Origin: NCED01 sp035493955
GTDB lineage: Bacteria; Pseudomonadota; Alphaproteobacteria; Caulobacterales; Caulobacteraceae
DNA: 64,000 bases
NCBI GenBank assembly: GCA_035493955.1
Contig: DATJHI010000040.1
Coordinates: 77,023 to 141,022, forward strand
Direction: 5' to 3'
Part shown: positions 8,939 to 17,604 of the stretch, in pieces
Position numbering within the stretch: the first letter of the stretch is position 1
How the letters are laid out: each line of letters opens with the position of its first letter
The notes under the pieces: model-generated
Seen by the model: the letters and a program-made list of their open reading frames with translations, nothing else
Database searches by the model: none
What the model was told of the DNA's origin: nothing
Made by a program: the position numbers and the translations under genes

Positions 8939-9579
8939 TGGCCCTCCCCCACCTCCTGTTCGTCCACGGCTGGGCCTACGACGCCGGCATCTGGGAGCCG
9001 GTGCGCTCACGTCTGGGCGGCCCGGCCTGCACGGTGTGGGAGCGCGGCTATTTCGGCGGCGCCGACGAGCCCACGCCCCCGTCTGGACCCTACGTCGCCC
9101 TCGGCCACTCCTTCGGGGTGATGCGGTTGCTGCGCGAACGGCCGCAGGGCTGCATCGGCCTGGTCTCCATGGCCGGCTTCGCCCGCTTCACCGCCGCGGA
9201 AGGCTTTCCCGGCGCGCCGGGGCGGGTGCTCGACCGCATGCTGCTGCGCGCCGCCGCCGACCCCGCGGCGGTGATCGCCGACTTCCGCGCCCGCTGCGGC
9301 GCCCCCGGCACCGAGGTCCACGAGGTCTTCACCGACCGAGTGATGGAGGACCTGCGCAGGCTGCGCGACGGCGACGAGCGCGCGTCGGCCGCCGCCATCG
9401 GCGCGCCGGTCCTGGCCCTGTCGGGAGGGGCCGACGCCATCGTCTCCGCCGCCATGGCCGAAGCGTCCTTCCCCAACGCCGAACGGGCGACCCTGCCCGG
9501 CGCCGGCCACCTGCTGCCCTCGCACGCGGACTGGTGCGCGCCGCGGATCGCCGCCTTCTGTGCGCGGTTGCGCCGATGA
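8938..9579 (+). CDS. bioH: Alpha/beta hydrolase, probable pimeloyl-ACP methyl ester esterase
   Basis: 213 aa. It begins LLFVHGWAYDAGIWEPV, has the nucleophile elbow GHSFG, an Asp in ALSGGADAIV and a C-terminal GAGHLLPSH carrying the catalytic His. The gene is wedged between bioF (1-base overlap) and bioC (ATGA overlap). That position strongly suggests it removes the methyl group from pimeloyl-ACP methyl ester, ending BioC-dependent pimelate assembly. It is short for BioH (about 250 aa). It could belong to another class that plays the same role (BioG, BioJ, BioK), so the symbol is by function rather than proven orthology. Confidence 0.78.
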   Translation: MALPHLLFVHGWAYDAGIWEPVRSRLGGPACTVWERGYFGGADEPTPPSGPYVALGHSFGVMRLLRERPQGCIGLVSMAGFARFTAAEGFPGAPGRVLDRMLLRAAADPAAVIADFRARCGAPGTEVHEVFTDRVMEDLRRLRDGDERASAAAIGAPVLALSGGADAIVSAAMAEASFPNAERATLPGAGHLLPSHADWCAPRIAAFCARLRR

Positions 9580-10349
9580 CGCGCAAGCAGAGGATCGGCC
9601 ATGCCTTCGGCCGGGCCGTGGGCTCCTACGAGGCCAACGCCTCGGTGCAGCAGTTGGCGGCCGAACGGCTGGCGGCGAGGATCGCGACGCTTCCGCTGCC
9701 CGCCCGCCCGCGTGTGCTGGAGATCGGCTGCGGCTCCGGCTTCCTGACGGGGGCCCTGGCGCGGATGACGCCCCAAGCCGAGCTCGCCGTTTCCGACCTG
9801 TCGCCGCAGATGGTCGCGGCATGTAGCGCAAGCCTGCCCGGCGTCCATGCGGCCTATCTGGTCATGGACGGCGAGCGACCCTGTTTCGCGGATGGCCTTT
9901 TCGACCTGGTCTGCTCCAGCCTGGCGGTGCAGTGGTTCGATGACCTCGAAGGGTCGCTCACCCGCCTGTGCCGCCTCCTCAAGCCCGGCGGCCATCTGGC
10001 GTTCTCCACCCTGCTCTCCGACTCCCTGGCCGAGTGGCGGCGCGCCCACAGCGAAGAGGGCCTGACCGCGGGCGCGCCCGACTTCGCCGCGCCCACCGAG
10101 CTGCTACGGCTTTCACCCGCGCTGGTCCTTTCGGAAGAGCGGGTGGTCGAGCGCCACGCCGACGGTCCGGCCTTCGTTCGCATACTGAAATCCATCGGCG
10201 CCGCCACGCCCAGGCGCGGTCGCGCGCCCCTGTCGGCCCCGGAGCTCAAGCGCGTGCTGCGGCGGTTCGAGGCGGCCGGCGCGGTGACGACCTACCATCT
10301 CGGCTACGGAGTGCTGCGGCGGCCGGAGGCGATGGATGACGCCGCCTAG
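9576..10349 (+). CDS. bioC: Malonyl-ACP O-methyltransferase
   Basis: 257 aa; the ATG at 9576 overlaps the bioH stop (ATGA). A longer in-frame reading from 9036 runs through bioH in the wrong frame and is spurious. BioC methylates malonyl-ACP so that it can enter fatty-acid elongation towards pimelate. The N-terminal RIGHAFGRAVGSYEANASVQ matches the BioC signature (FxRAAxxYDxxAxxQ). The SAM motif is VLEIGCGSGFLTGAL, and SLAVQWFDDL follows in the usual place. It is coupled to the downstream bioD by a 14-base overlap. Confidence 0.92.
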   Translation: MTRKQRIGHAFGRAVGSYEANASVQQLAAERLAARIATLPLPARPRVLEIGCGSGFLTGALARMTPQAELAVSDLSPQMVAACSASLPGVHAAYLVMDGERPCFADGLFDLVCSSLAVQWFDDLEGSLTRLCRLLKPGGHLAFSTLLSDSLAEWRRAHSEEGLTAGAPDFAAPTELLRLSPALVLSEERVVERHADGPAFVRILKSIGAATPRRGRAPLSAPELKRVLRRFEAAGAVTTYHLGYGVLRRPEAMDDAA

Positions 10350-10962
10350 GGTCTTCGTCGTCGGGACCGACACCGACGTGGGCAAGACGGTGGTCGCAGC
10401 CATCCTGGTCCGCGCCTGGAACGCCGACTACTGGAAGCCGGTCCAGACCGGCGCCGCCGAAGACCCCGGCGACACCGCCACGGTCGCACGGCTGAGCGGC
10501 CTGCCTCCGGAGCGCCTGCACCCGCCGGCCCACGTCTTCGCAGCCCCGCTGTCGCCCCATGCCGCGGCGGCCCTGGAAGGCGCGCGGATCGATCTCGACG
10601 GCTTCGCCCCGCCCGCGACCGCTCGCCCGCTGGTGGCCGAGGGCGCGGGCGGGGTGCTGGTCCCGCTGAACGAATCCGCCCTGATCATCGACCTGGTGCA
10701 GCGGCTGGGCTGGCCCGTGGTGGTGGTGGCGCGCAGCACGCTTGGGACCATCAACCATACCCTGCTCACCCTGGCGGCGCTGCGGGCGCGCGGCGTCACG
10801 GTCATCGGCGTGGTGCTGAACGGCCCGCCTTCGCCTTCCAACCGCGAGGCGATCGAGCATCACGGCCGGGTGCCGGTGATCGCGGAGATCCCGCCGGCCG
10901 ATGCGGTGACGCCCGGATGGGTGGAGGAGATGAGCCTTTCCCTTCCCCCTCCGGGAGCCTGA
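10336..10962 (+). CDS. bioD: Dethiobiotin synthetase
   Basis: 208 aa. The P-loop GTDTDVGKTVVAAIL at the N-terminus, YWKPVQTG shortly after, and VAEGAGGVLVPLNE in the middle are the standard BioD landmarks. It closes the ureido ring of dethiobiotin from diaminopelargonate, CO2 and ATP. The ATG at 10336 lies inside the end of bioC. BioB, the last enzyme, is not in this window and must be encoded elsewhere. The gene ends convergently with the DUF4198 gene, 24 bp away; a small GCGTC-AGCCC-GACGC hairpin (10967-10981) sits between them. Confidence 0.95.
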   Translation: MTPPRVFVVGTDTDVGKTVVAAILVRAWNADYWKPVQTGAAEDPGDTATVARLSGLPPERLHPPAHVFAAPLSPHAAAALEGARIDLDGFAPPATARPLVAEGAGGVLVPLNESALIIDLVQRLGWPVVVVARSTLGTINHTLLTLAALRARGVTVIGVVLNGPPSPSNREAIEHHGRVPVIAEIPPADAVTPGWVEEMSLSLPPPGA

Positions 10963-10986
10963 TTCGGCGTCAGCCCGACGCTGTCC

Positions 10987-11754
10987 TCAATTCGAGGTGT
11001 CGAACGCCAGGGTCGCGTAAAGTTCGTCCTTATCGGCGAGCTGGGGGACGGTGGGCGCGGTGATATACTGGGTGGTCAGGAGATAGGCTCCCTTTCGGAC
11101 CATGGGTATGGCCGCGACCCCCTCGGCGTTGGTCACGGCGTGGGGCCGGTCCTTCTCAGGGATCGCGGCGATCCCGTCGGTGTAGGTCACCTCCACGCCC
11201 GTCACCGGCTTGCCGCGAAGTTCGACGCGGACCTGCAAGGTTTGGCCAGGGCCGAGGGTATAGGGGTCGGCCAGCGGAACCAGCTCGAGCAGGGCCTGGG
11301 TCCGCACCTGGTACGCGCCCGGTCCCAACAGGGTCTTGCCGAACTTGGGCACCCACCAGCTCTCCTTGGGGTTGGGGATGAGGAGCTTGGAGGTGTTGGG
11401 CTCGACGGAGTCCGAAGGGTCGACCGACCAGAAGCCGTTGTCGAAGGTCACAGCCAGCACGGAAGCCGGCGGCGGAGGGGCGAAGGGCTTGGAGACCAGC
11501 GCGGGCGAAGCGCCGGTGGTCTGGGTCAAAGGACGTTTGAGATTGGTGCGCCCGGCCGGCGTGATCAGTTCGAGGCTGACGATCTTGCGGAAGTCGGCCA
11601 GCTCCAGTCGCGCAGGGTCGGCATAGCGCACGTGCGCCACCATCAGGTTGTCCTGTTTGACCGGCACGACCCAGATGTCGTGGGCGCCCGCATCCTTCGG
11701 AAGGACGACGGCGGCCAGGGCGGCTGCGACAACGACGGGACGAAGGGTCTTCAT
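10987..11754 (-). CDS. DUF4198 exported protein of a metal/siderophore uptake operon
   Basis: 255 aa from ATG at 11754, overlapping the end of the PepSY gene by 4 bp. A cleavable signal peptide ends AGA, immediately followed by HDIWV, the conserved start of mature DUF4198 proteins. Two beta-rich segments follow; the second (~165-255) resembles an Ig-like or carboxypeptidase-regulatory fold (VELRGKPVTGVEVTYTDG). DUF4198 proteins are periplasmic and usually sit beside metal or siderophore transporters. Here it is the last gene of a TonB receptor-PepSY-DUF4198 operon. The ligand is not known. Confidence 0.8.
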   Translation of the reverse strand: MKTLRPVVVAAALAAVVLPKDAGAHDIWVVPVKQDNLMVAHVRYADPARLELADFRKIVSLELITPAGRTNLKRPLTQTTGASPALVSKPFAPPPPASVLAVTFDNGFWSVDPSDSVEPNTSKLLIPNPKESWWVPKFGKTLLGPGAYQVRTQALLELVPLADPYTLGPGQTLQVRVELRGKPVTGVEVTYTDGIAAIPEKDRPHAVTNAEGVAAIPMVRKGAYLLTTQYITAPTVPQLADKDELYATLAFDTSN

Positions 11755-13304
11755 GAGGCTGATCCAGTCTTGATTGGAGGGGCCGCGCGGGCCTTGCGAC
11801 GAATGCCGAACTTGAGTTTGAGACGGCGCCAGCCGATCACGACGCCGCTGACGGAGACGACGAGCCCGCCGATGGACAGGAACCAGATGATCGCTTCGCG
11901 GCTGGGCGAATGGCGCATCAGGATCGGCAGGTCGAAGGCGTGGGGCAGGTTGAACAGCCATCGGTAGACGCGCCCGCTGCGATCGGTGCGCCCGAGGACC
12001 TCGCCGGTGACGGGATCGATATGGACCCAGGTCCTGTCGACATCGTCGAAACCGACGCGCAGCACCGGCAGGCGGCGCGGATTTCTGCGCGTGGAATACC
12101 AGTAGTCGTCGTCTTCGGTCAGCAGCTTGACGAACTGCACCCGCGCGGTCGGGACCAGGGTCCGGGCGTTGGCGACGAGCGTGAGCCTGGGCAGGCTGAC
12201 CGGGGTTCCCGTGCGGGCGTCCAACACGGTTTCAGCCAGGCTCGTCCCCATCAGCACCACGAGCGGACGGCCCGCCATCCAGATCAGGCGGGCCTCGCGG
12301 GCGTCCCTGACGGGCAGGCCGCGCAGGACCGCCAGGTCGGTGGCGAAAGCCGGTTTGTCCTGGTCGGCGTATCTGGCCAGGGCCGCGTTGGAGACCGGCG
12401 GGCGGGAAAACAGGTGCAACGGGTTGACCGAGAGCCAGCCCGAGACCAGCCAGGTGATGACGAACAAGCTGGCGGCCAGCCCGACAAGGTGGTGCCACTG
12501 CATCCAGCCGCGATAGGGGCTGATCCGAACCAAGGGGCCGTTCTTCCTCGGCTTCAGCCTCAGAAGACCAAGCCAGACGCCGGTGATCGCCCCGATGACC
12601 GCCGGGCCGGAGGTCCACATGATCGCCTGACGCCAGACCTCGTTGTCCTGACGGATCGCGGTCAGGTAGATCCAATGGGGGATCGACCCCATCCAGTTCC
12701 AGAGCCGCTCCTTGGCGCGGGTGTCCTGGATAACCTCCCCCGTCGTGGATGAGACATAGAGGGTCAGGCCGTCTGCCCCCGCGAGCCCGATCCTGTAGAG
12801 CGGCCGGTGGGGATCGAAACCCTGCGCGACCGTCCACTGGTCGCGGACGATTTCGTGAACAGGCCCGACCTGCCGATCCGGGACCAGCCGGCGCACCGCC
12901 GCCGCGGCTTCGGCCGGGCTGGCGCGGCCGAGGACCCGCCCGTCCACCGCCGACACCGAGGTCCTCTCGACGCCCTCGACGATCCGATAGACCGGCTCGC
13001 CCCTCAGCATCACGAGCTTGAACTGGGAAGGAAACGCCTTGGCCTTGGCCGCCGCCAGCGCCTGGTCGGGCGTGACTGCCACCCGCTCCAGCGAGAGCGG
13101 CTCCGAATAGGCCATCCGGTCCGCCTCCGTGAAAGCGGGGTACGGGACGTAGACCATCACCAACCCTGAGACGAACCAGATCGCACACAGGATGCAGGTG
13201 GCGATCCCGAGCCAGCGATGGACGATGTAGAGCCACTTCAGCCCGCCCATGAGGAGATTCCTCATGGGCGTTTCGCCGAGCCGCGGCGGGTTGACGGCCG
13301 CCAT
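11751..13304 (-). CDS. PepSY-associated transmembrane protein, probable siderophore/iron reductase-type component
   Basis: 517 aa. ATG at 13304 is chosen because GGAGGA precedes it; an internal ATG at MRNLLMGG is possible. The first transmembrane helix contains the family motif WLYIVHRWLGIATCIL. A PepSY-like periplasmic segment follows (VTPDQALAAAKAKAFPSQFKLV), then membrane helices near TSGPAVIGAITGVWLGLL, WMQWHHLVGLAASLFVITWLVSG and the C-terminal IIWFLSIGGLVVSVSGVVIGW. His residues in the helices (VHRW, MQWHH) suggest haem or metal binding. Such proteins often accompany siderophore TonB receptors and are thought to help reduce or release iron on the inner membrane. It lies 26 bp downstream of the receptor. 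Confidence 0.82.
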   Translation of the reverse strand: MAAVNPPRLGETPMRNLLMGGLKWLYIVHRWLGIATCILCAIWFVSGLVMVYVPYPAFTEADRMAYSEPLSLERVAVTPDQALAAAKAKAFPSQFKLVMLRGEPVYRIVEGVERTSVSAVDGRVLGRASPAEAAAAVRRLVPDRQVGPVHEIVRDQWTVAQGFDPHRPLYRIGLAGADGLTLYVSSTTGEVIQDTRAKERLWNWMGSIPHWIYLTAIRQDNEVWRQAIMWTSGPAVIGAITGVWLGLLRLKPRKNGPLVRISPYRGWMQWHHLVGLAASLFVITWLVSGWLSVNPLHLFSRPPVSNAALARYADQDKPAFATDLAVLRGLPVRDAREARLIWMAGRPLVVLMGTSLAETVLDARTGTPVSLPRLTLVANARTLVPTARVQFVKLLTEDDDYWYSTRRNPRRLPVLRVGFDDVDRTWVHIDPVTGEVLGRTDRSGRVYRWLFNLPHAFDLPILMRHSPSREAIIWFLSIGGLVVSVSGVVIGWRRLKLKFGIRRKARAAPPIKTGSAS

Positions 13305-13330
13305 CGCGGTCCTCCTTCCAGTCGCGCGCC

Positions 13331-15514
13331 TTAGAGCTTGGCCCGGAAGGTCAGGTCGAAGCCGCGGGGGGCGCCGAGGTAGACCTGGGCCGCCGTTCCC
13401 CACTCGCCGTAGAGTTCGTTGGTGATGTTGCGGGCCCTGAGCGTGATGTCGCCATACCGTACCTGATAGGTCACCGAAGCGTCGAACAGGGTGTAGCCCG
13501 AGACCCTCACCGTATTGGCGTTGTCGCCGAACAGGTGGTTCGAGCGATGCACGCCGGCCGTCAGTCGGACAGGCGCGCCGTCGAACTGGTAGCTGGCGAA
13601 CAGATTGTAGACCTGACCCGGAACGTTGGGCGGGGCATTGCCCGCCCGATTGAGCCCGCCGGCTTCGATCAGGGAATCGAACCGCGCGTTGACGAAAGCG
13701 ACGTTCCCATCGAGGCGCAGGTTGCGGGTGAGGGCGGCGGCCGCGGAGAGTTCGACGCCGCGCGACGACTGGCTGCCGCCCTGGATCTGGATGTTCGGGT
13801 TCACAGGATCGCGGGTGATGATGTCGTCCTGTTTGATCCAGTAGCCGGCGAGGGTCATTTCAAGCCGCCCGTTCCAAAGCGAACTCTTCAGCCCGACCTC
13901 CGCCGACTTGCCCTGGGTAAGGCTGAAACCGGAGTTGGACTGGTTGAGCAGCACCAGGGTCGAAACGGGCGCGGCGGCCTTGTTGTACTGGGCGTAGACC
14001 TGGGTCTTGGGGGTGATGTCGTAAACCGTGCCGATCCGGAACGACGCCGGCTTGTATGGCTTCACGAAGCCGGAAACCGTTCCGAGATTGAAGTCCTGGG
14101 TTGTCCGGTCGAGCTTGATATCCTCGTAACGAAAGCCGCCGACCAGAAGCCACTTGTCCGTCAGGTTGAACGCCTCCTCGGCGAGGAAGGCGTTGATGGT
14201 GATGTCGGCCGCGACGTTGGCGAAGTTGCCGGCGCCGGGAAAGTTCGCCGGGGTGATCGCCGGGAAGGTTCCCCGCACCAAGGCATAGGGGTTGACTGGC
14301 GTCGGAGTCCCGAAGCGGCGGGTCGAGAAATGGTCGTTTTCAGTATGCTCGTATCCGACCAGGAACCGGCTGCGGTGTCCGCCCAGATCGAGGTCCGACG
14401 ACAGGGTCGCCCGGTCGATCCAGAAATCGAGTTGATTGCGGATGTAGGTCGCCGAGCGGTTCACCAGCCGGGTGGCGGGCACGTAGGTATAGCTTTCCGC
14501 ATCGTCCCAGAGCCGGTCGCCCTTGTTCCAGGAAAGATCGTTCAGGAACGTCCATGACGGGCTGATTTTCCATTCGATCTGGGAGCGCAGCCAGTAGCTC
14601 GTGGAATGCACCTCCCCATCCAGGTATTGGAAGTTGGTTTCCTGCAGCGCCTTGTCGATGACCAGGCCCGTGGGCGTGGTCGCCACCGTGCTGCGATCCC
14701 GCACGACATTCGCGCTCACCAGGGGCGTGCCCCAATAGGTGCGGTTCGCGTCGTTGTTGAACACCTCCGCGGCGAAGAACGCCGTCACGTTCGGCGACGG
14801 CTTCCAGGTCAGGCCGAGGTTGGCGGTAAGCGTATTGCTCGGCGTATCGTCGATATAGCCCCGGGAGCCGGCGTAGCTCACCACGGCGCGCGCGGCGGCC
14901 TTGTTCGACAACGGCATGTTGGCGTCGGCCGCGACGCGGAAGGTGTCGAACGAGCCGTATTGCGCCAGGCCCTGCAAGGCCGGCATGTCGAACATCGGCT
15001 TCTTGGGGACGAAGTTCACCGAACCGCCGAGCGCGCCCTCGCCGTACAGCACCGACGACGGCCCTTTGAGCACCTCGATCCGGTCGAAGGCGAAGGTGTC
15101 GTAGTTGCGGGTCACCATCGTCGAAGGCTGATGGACGCCGTCATAGTTGATCGACACCGAGCCCGAGGTGAAGCCCCGCATCGAATAGGTGCCCGGCCCG
15201 CCCCCCGTATCCACCGCCAGGACCCCGGGGGCGCTGTTCAGCGCCTCGTTCGACGTCCGCAGTCCGCGCTCCAGAAAACGCTCCTGGGTGAGCACGTCGA
15301 CGACGGCCGGCGTTTCACGCAGGCTGAGGCCCAGGCGCGACGCGGTCGGACTTTGCGCGTCGAGCTTCATCTCCTGGCCGCTGCTGACGACGAGTTCGCC
15401 CAAGGCGCCCGCCGCGCCATCCTGCGCCGGCGCGGCCAGCGCCGCCCCTGCGACCGCCGCGACGCCGAGCGCCGTTGTCGCAAGCAAGACGCATTTGCAA
15501 AATTTGTAAGCCAC
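13331..15514 (-). CDS. TonB-dependent siderophore receptor
   Basis: 727 aa from the GTG at 15514, which follows a GGGGGAT element; a TTG at 15538 is the alternative. There is a signal peptide (CVLLATTALGVAAVAGAALA), then a plug domain (~45-165: TPAVVDVLTQERFLERGLRT, YSMRGFTSGSVSINYDGVHQ, FDRIEVLKGPSSVLYGEGALGG) and a 22-strand barrel ending in FDLTFRAKL with terminal aromatic/hydrophobic residues. The class imports ferric siderophores using TonB energy. Downstream PepSY and DUF4198 genes form one operon with it. No clear Fur box was found in the 465 bp upstream. Confidence 0.9.
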   Translation of the reverse strand: MAYKFCKCVLLATTALGVAAVAGAALAAPAQDGAAGALGELVVSSGQEMKLDAQSPTASRLGLSLRETPAVVDVLTQERFLERGLRTSNEALNSAPGVLAVDTGGGPGTYSMRGFTSGSVSINYDGVHQPSTMVTRNYDTFAFDRIEVLKGPSSVLYGEGALGGSVNFVPKKPMFDMPALQGLAQYGSFDTFRVAADANMPLSNKAAARAVVSYAGSRGYIDDTPSNTLTANLGLTWKPSPNVTAFFAAEVFNNDANRTYWGTPLVSANVVRDRSTVATTPTGLVIDKALQETNFQYLDGEVHSTSYWLRSQIEWKISPSWTFLNDLSWNKGDRLWDDAESYTYVPATRLVNRSATYIRNQLDFWIDRATLSSDLDLGGHRSRFLVGYEHTENDHFSTRRFGTPTPVNPYALVRGTFPAITPANFPGAGNFANVAADITINAFLAEEAFNLTDKWLLVGGFRYEDIKLDRTTQDFNLGTVSGFVKPYKPASFRIGTVYDITPKTQVYAQYNKAAAPVSTLVLLNQSNSGFSLTQGKSAEVGLKSSLWNGRLEMTLAGYWIKQDDIITRDPVNPNIQIQGGSQSSRGVELSAAAALTRNLRLDGNVAFVNARFDSLIEAGGLNRAGNAPPNVPGQVYNLFASYQFDGAPVRLTAGVHRSNHLFGDNANTVRVSGYTLFDASVTYQVRYGDITLRARNITNELYGEWGTAAQVYLGAPRGFDLTFRAKL

Positions 15515-15866
15515 TTCGTTATCCCCCGGGTGGTGCAATTAGTTGCCAAATCAAAAAGAGGCGATTGGCGTTCGAGCTCGACGCGACCCTGGGTTGTCCC
15601 CAGTCTAGTGAAAGCTCAAGCGCAGGTTCGGCCTCCGACCCATTGAATTCATCGGCCTGTCACGGGCGATTCAGCCATGCTTACGTGCGCGCCGATGGAA
15701 CCCCTCATGCGGATGCTCAGAATGTTTTTCCGGCGAGGTAAGTGCGCTAGGCGAACTCCAGCGCGGCGGCCGGTCGAGGCCGAGATTTACGCCGAGGGGA
15801 TCGGCGCCCCGCCGCGTATCTGGATATCGAGGATGCGGTACTCCCTAGCACGCACCTCCTAGACTT

Positions 15867-15893
15867 ACCTCATCGGCCACGAGCCGATGAGGT
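15867..15893 (+). terminator. Perfect 11-bp stem-loop, terminator or end of a small RNA
   Basis: ACCTCATCGGC (15867-15877), loop CACGA, GCCGATGAGGT (15883-15893), then CTTTCT on the plus strand. The stem is perfect and GC-containing, but the T tract is short. Because both flanking genes are on the minus strand, a plus-strand terminator would imply an unannotated plus-strand transcript. Confidence 0.4.
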
Positions 15894-15936
15894 CTTTCTG
15901 CTGTATGCTGTGCGTTCGCGAGGTCTATTGAAGGCT

Positions 15937-15955
15937 GCGCCGAAGCGATCGGCGC
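15937..15955 (-). terminator. 7-bp stem-loop just after the SnoaL-like gene
   Basis: GCGCCGA-AGCGA-TCGGCGC lies 25 bp beyond the stop codon of the minus-strand SnoaL-like gene, a fitting place for transcript termination. No T run follows, so it may only stabilise the 3' end. Confidence 0.3.
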
Positions 15956-15979
15956 TCACCAAGATGGCCGCGTTGAGAA

Positions 15980-16468
15980 CTAACCGCGCAACTGCGCCAG
16001 AATTCCAGCGATGTCGCCCATCCCCCAATGCTCGACGATGCGGCCTTTCGCGGTCCTGAAAATATCGCAGGATGTGAAGCGGAGCGCACGGCCGGAGGGC
16101 GCGACACCCATGTACGGTCCGCCATGGGTTCCGGTGTAGACGAAGCTCGCGGCCACCGTGTCGCCGGATGCGACCATCCGTTCCACGACCACCTTGAGGT
16201 CGGGCATCCCCGCCAGGCGCGCCGCGAACAACTCCAGGGTCGCCTGTTTCGAAGGCTTGCCCGGCGCCGGCGGAGCGGCGGCGCTGAGCTGATGGTTGAC
16301 GTAGTCGTCCGCAAATAGCCCGCCAAAGGCCGCCATGTCGTGGGCGCTGAGGGCGGCCGCGAATCGTTCAGGGATGGATCCGGCCGGAGCCCGCTCGGCG
16401 GCCAGCGCCGGGATGGTCACGGAAGCCCCGGCAAGCGCCGTTACTTGCAATATGGCTCTACGGTTCAC
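15980..16468 (-). CDS. Exported SnoaL-like (polyketide-cyclase fold) protein
   Basis: 162 aa from the GTG at 16468, which has GGAGG six bases upstream; a GTG at 16525 lacks this. The N-terminus VNRRAILQVTALAGASVTIPALA looks like a Tat-type signal (RR followed by a hydrophobic stretch). Residues ~30-162 form a SnoaL/ester-cyclase-like cone fold: ERFAAALSAHDMAAFGGLFADDYVNHQ, then GKIxEHWGM-like RIVEHWGMGDIAGIL at the end. Members act as small-molecule cyclases, isomerases or binding proteins. The role here is not known. It is divergent from the DUF6152 gene across a 250-bp AT-richer gap. Confidence 0.72.
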   Translation of the reverse strand: MNRRAILQVTALAGASVTIPALAAERAPAGSIPERFAAALSAHDMAAFGGLFADDYVNHQLSAAAPPAPGKPSKQATLELFAARLAGMPDLKVVVERMVASGDTVAASFVYTGTHGGPYMGVAPSGRALRFTSCDIFRTAKGRIVEHWGMGDIAGILAQLRG

Positions 16469-16651
16469 AGACGACCTCCAAGCTCGTTCCTCAGGTTTGC
16501 GTGCCGCCGCTCTATTGAAAGCCACGGACGGGCGGGGACTCCATCGGAGCGCGCCTATTCGATCAGCTTAGGGTTCAATTATAGCGATACTTATCCTGAA
16601 CATTGCGGGGAAGAAACAAATTGGAGTCCGGCTCGAATCTATTGTTTCAGC

Positions 16652-16657
16652 TTGACA
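16652..16657 (+). promoter_or_regulatory. TTGACA element, candidate -35 box for the DUF6152 gene
   Basis: TTGACA lies 61 bp before the DUF6152 ATG in the AT-rich divergent gap 16469-16718. The matching -10 box (near CCAATT at ~16676-16681) is poor, so this is tentative. Confidence 0.25.
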
Positions 16658-16718
16658 AATTTTTGCGTCAGTCCGCCAATTGCGCTTCCCTTCCAACAAA
16701 AAAATTAAGGAGGAACCC

Positions 16719-17123
16719 ATGAAGGAAATGCGGGCGATGTTTCTGCCCTCGATGCTGGGGCTGACGGTTGCTCTGGGCGCCGTGGCAGGGCCGGCCTTCG
16801 CGCACCATTCCTTTGTGATGTACGACAAGGCCAAGACGGCGACGATCTCGGGCACCGTCAAGAGCTGGCAGTTCGCCAATCCGCATAGCGAGCTGGTCGT
16901 GAGCGTCGTCGAGAACGGCGTATCGAGCGATTACACGGTGGAAGGCTCCAGCGTGAACGTGCTGGTCCGGATCGGTTGGGGACCCCACAGCTTCAACCCC
17001 GGCGACAAGATCACCGTGGTGATGAATCCCATGCGCGACGGCTCCAAGGCCGGGTCCTTCCTTCGCGCCACCCTGGAGAACGGCAAGACCTTGAGCGCGG
17101 GCTCGCAGGCGACGGTGAACTAA
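16719..17123 (+). CDS. DUF6152 small exported protein
   Basis: 134 aa, ATG at 16719 after an excellent AAGGAGGAA site. The signal peptide (MLGLTVALGAVAGPAFA) is followed directly by HHSFVMYDKAKTATISGTVKSWQFANPHS, the conserved core of the DUF6152 family. GWGPHSFNPGDKITVVMNPMRDG completes a small beta-barrel (OB-like) domain. The mature N-terminal His-His could bind metal (inference). It heads a plus-strand run of four exported proteins (to 19504). Function is unknown. Confidence 0.82.
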   Translation: MKEMRAMFLPSMLGLTVALGAVAGPAFAHHSFVMYDKAKTATISGTVKSWQFANPHSELVVSVVENGVSSDYTVEGSSVNVLVRIGWGPHSFNPGDKITVVMNPMRDGSKAGSFLRATLENGKTLSAGSQATVN

Positions 17124-17238
17124 GGCCTGGCGGAACGAAATTGCGGGGTGGCGACGGAACCGGTCGGCTCCGCCGTGGTCCTAGCCGTCCGCCGCCCAGG
17201 CGGCGGCCGGCGACATCGAAAATTGGGGAAGAAACATC

Positions 17239-17565
17239 ATGCGCAGGCTCTGCACTGCCCTCGTCTTATTGGCCGGCCTGAGCCTTCTCGGCGCCTGCGA
17301 AACGGTCCCCGACGGTAACGACGCATTCTTCGTCTACAAGCCTCCGACGCCCAAGCCGGGCTCGAAAGAGGCCGAAATCGAGACCCTGCAGAAGGCGACG
17401 TCCCTGGCCCAGGGCTCGCTGGCTTGGGAGATCGTGCAGATCTCCAACATCCAACACGACGCCAAAAGCGTGAAGTGGGTGGCCAGGACCCGTTCTTTGA
17501 ACCTGCGCTGCACGGCCGATCCCGACGGCTCCAACTCCTACTGTGAGCTGCAACTGCCAGGTTAG
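17239..17565 (+). CDS. Small lipoprotein of unknown function
   Basis: 108 aa. The signal peptide ends in a lipobox LLGAC (Cys20), so the mature protein is probably lipid-anchored. The mature part has a short Pro-rich linker (YKPPTPKPGS) then a compact domain containing KWVARTRSLNLRCTADPDGSNSYC with two cysteines that could pair. I do not recognise the family. It lies 115 bp after the DUF6152 gene; the gap contains a GC-rich palindrome CCGCCG-CCCAGG-CGGCGG (17189-17206) that may attenuate or stabilise the transcript. Confidence 0.7.
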   Translation: MRRLCTALVLLAGLSLLGACETVPDGNDAFFVYKPPTPKPGSKEAEIETLQKATSLAQGSLAWEIVQISNIQHDAKSVKWVARTRSLNLRCTADPDGSNSYCELQLPG

Positions 17566-17604
17566 ATTCCTGATGGTTTTCCCTTCGCTGGCTGAGGAAA
17601 CGAA

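Larger units (their letters stand above)
15515..15979. other. Gene-poor gap with two strong hairpins
   Basis: This 465-bp gap separates the receptor from the SnoaL-like gene. Small open frames here show no conserved-looking protein. It contains a perfect 11-bp hairpin (15867-15893) and a 7-bp hairpin (15937-15955), listed separately. It should also hold the promoter of the siderophore operon near its left end. Confidence 0.5.

Noticed and set aside
9036..10349. A fused hydrolase-methyltransferase reading
   Set aside because: The first 180 codons are an out-of-frame reading of the bioH-like gene. BioC begins at the ATG at 9576 with a conserved N-terminus.
15515..15660. Fur box upstream of the siderophore receptor
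   Set aside because: No stretch close to the GATAATGAT-type 19-bp consensus was found; AT-rich fragments present lack the repeat structure.
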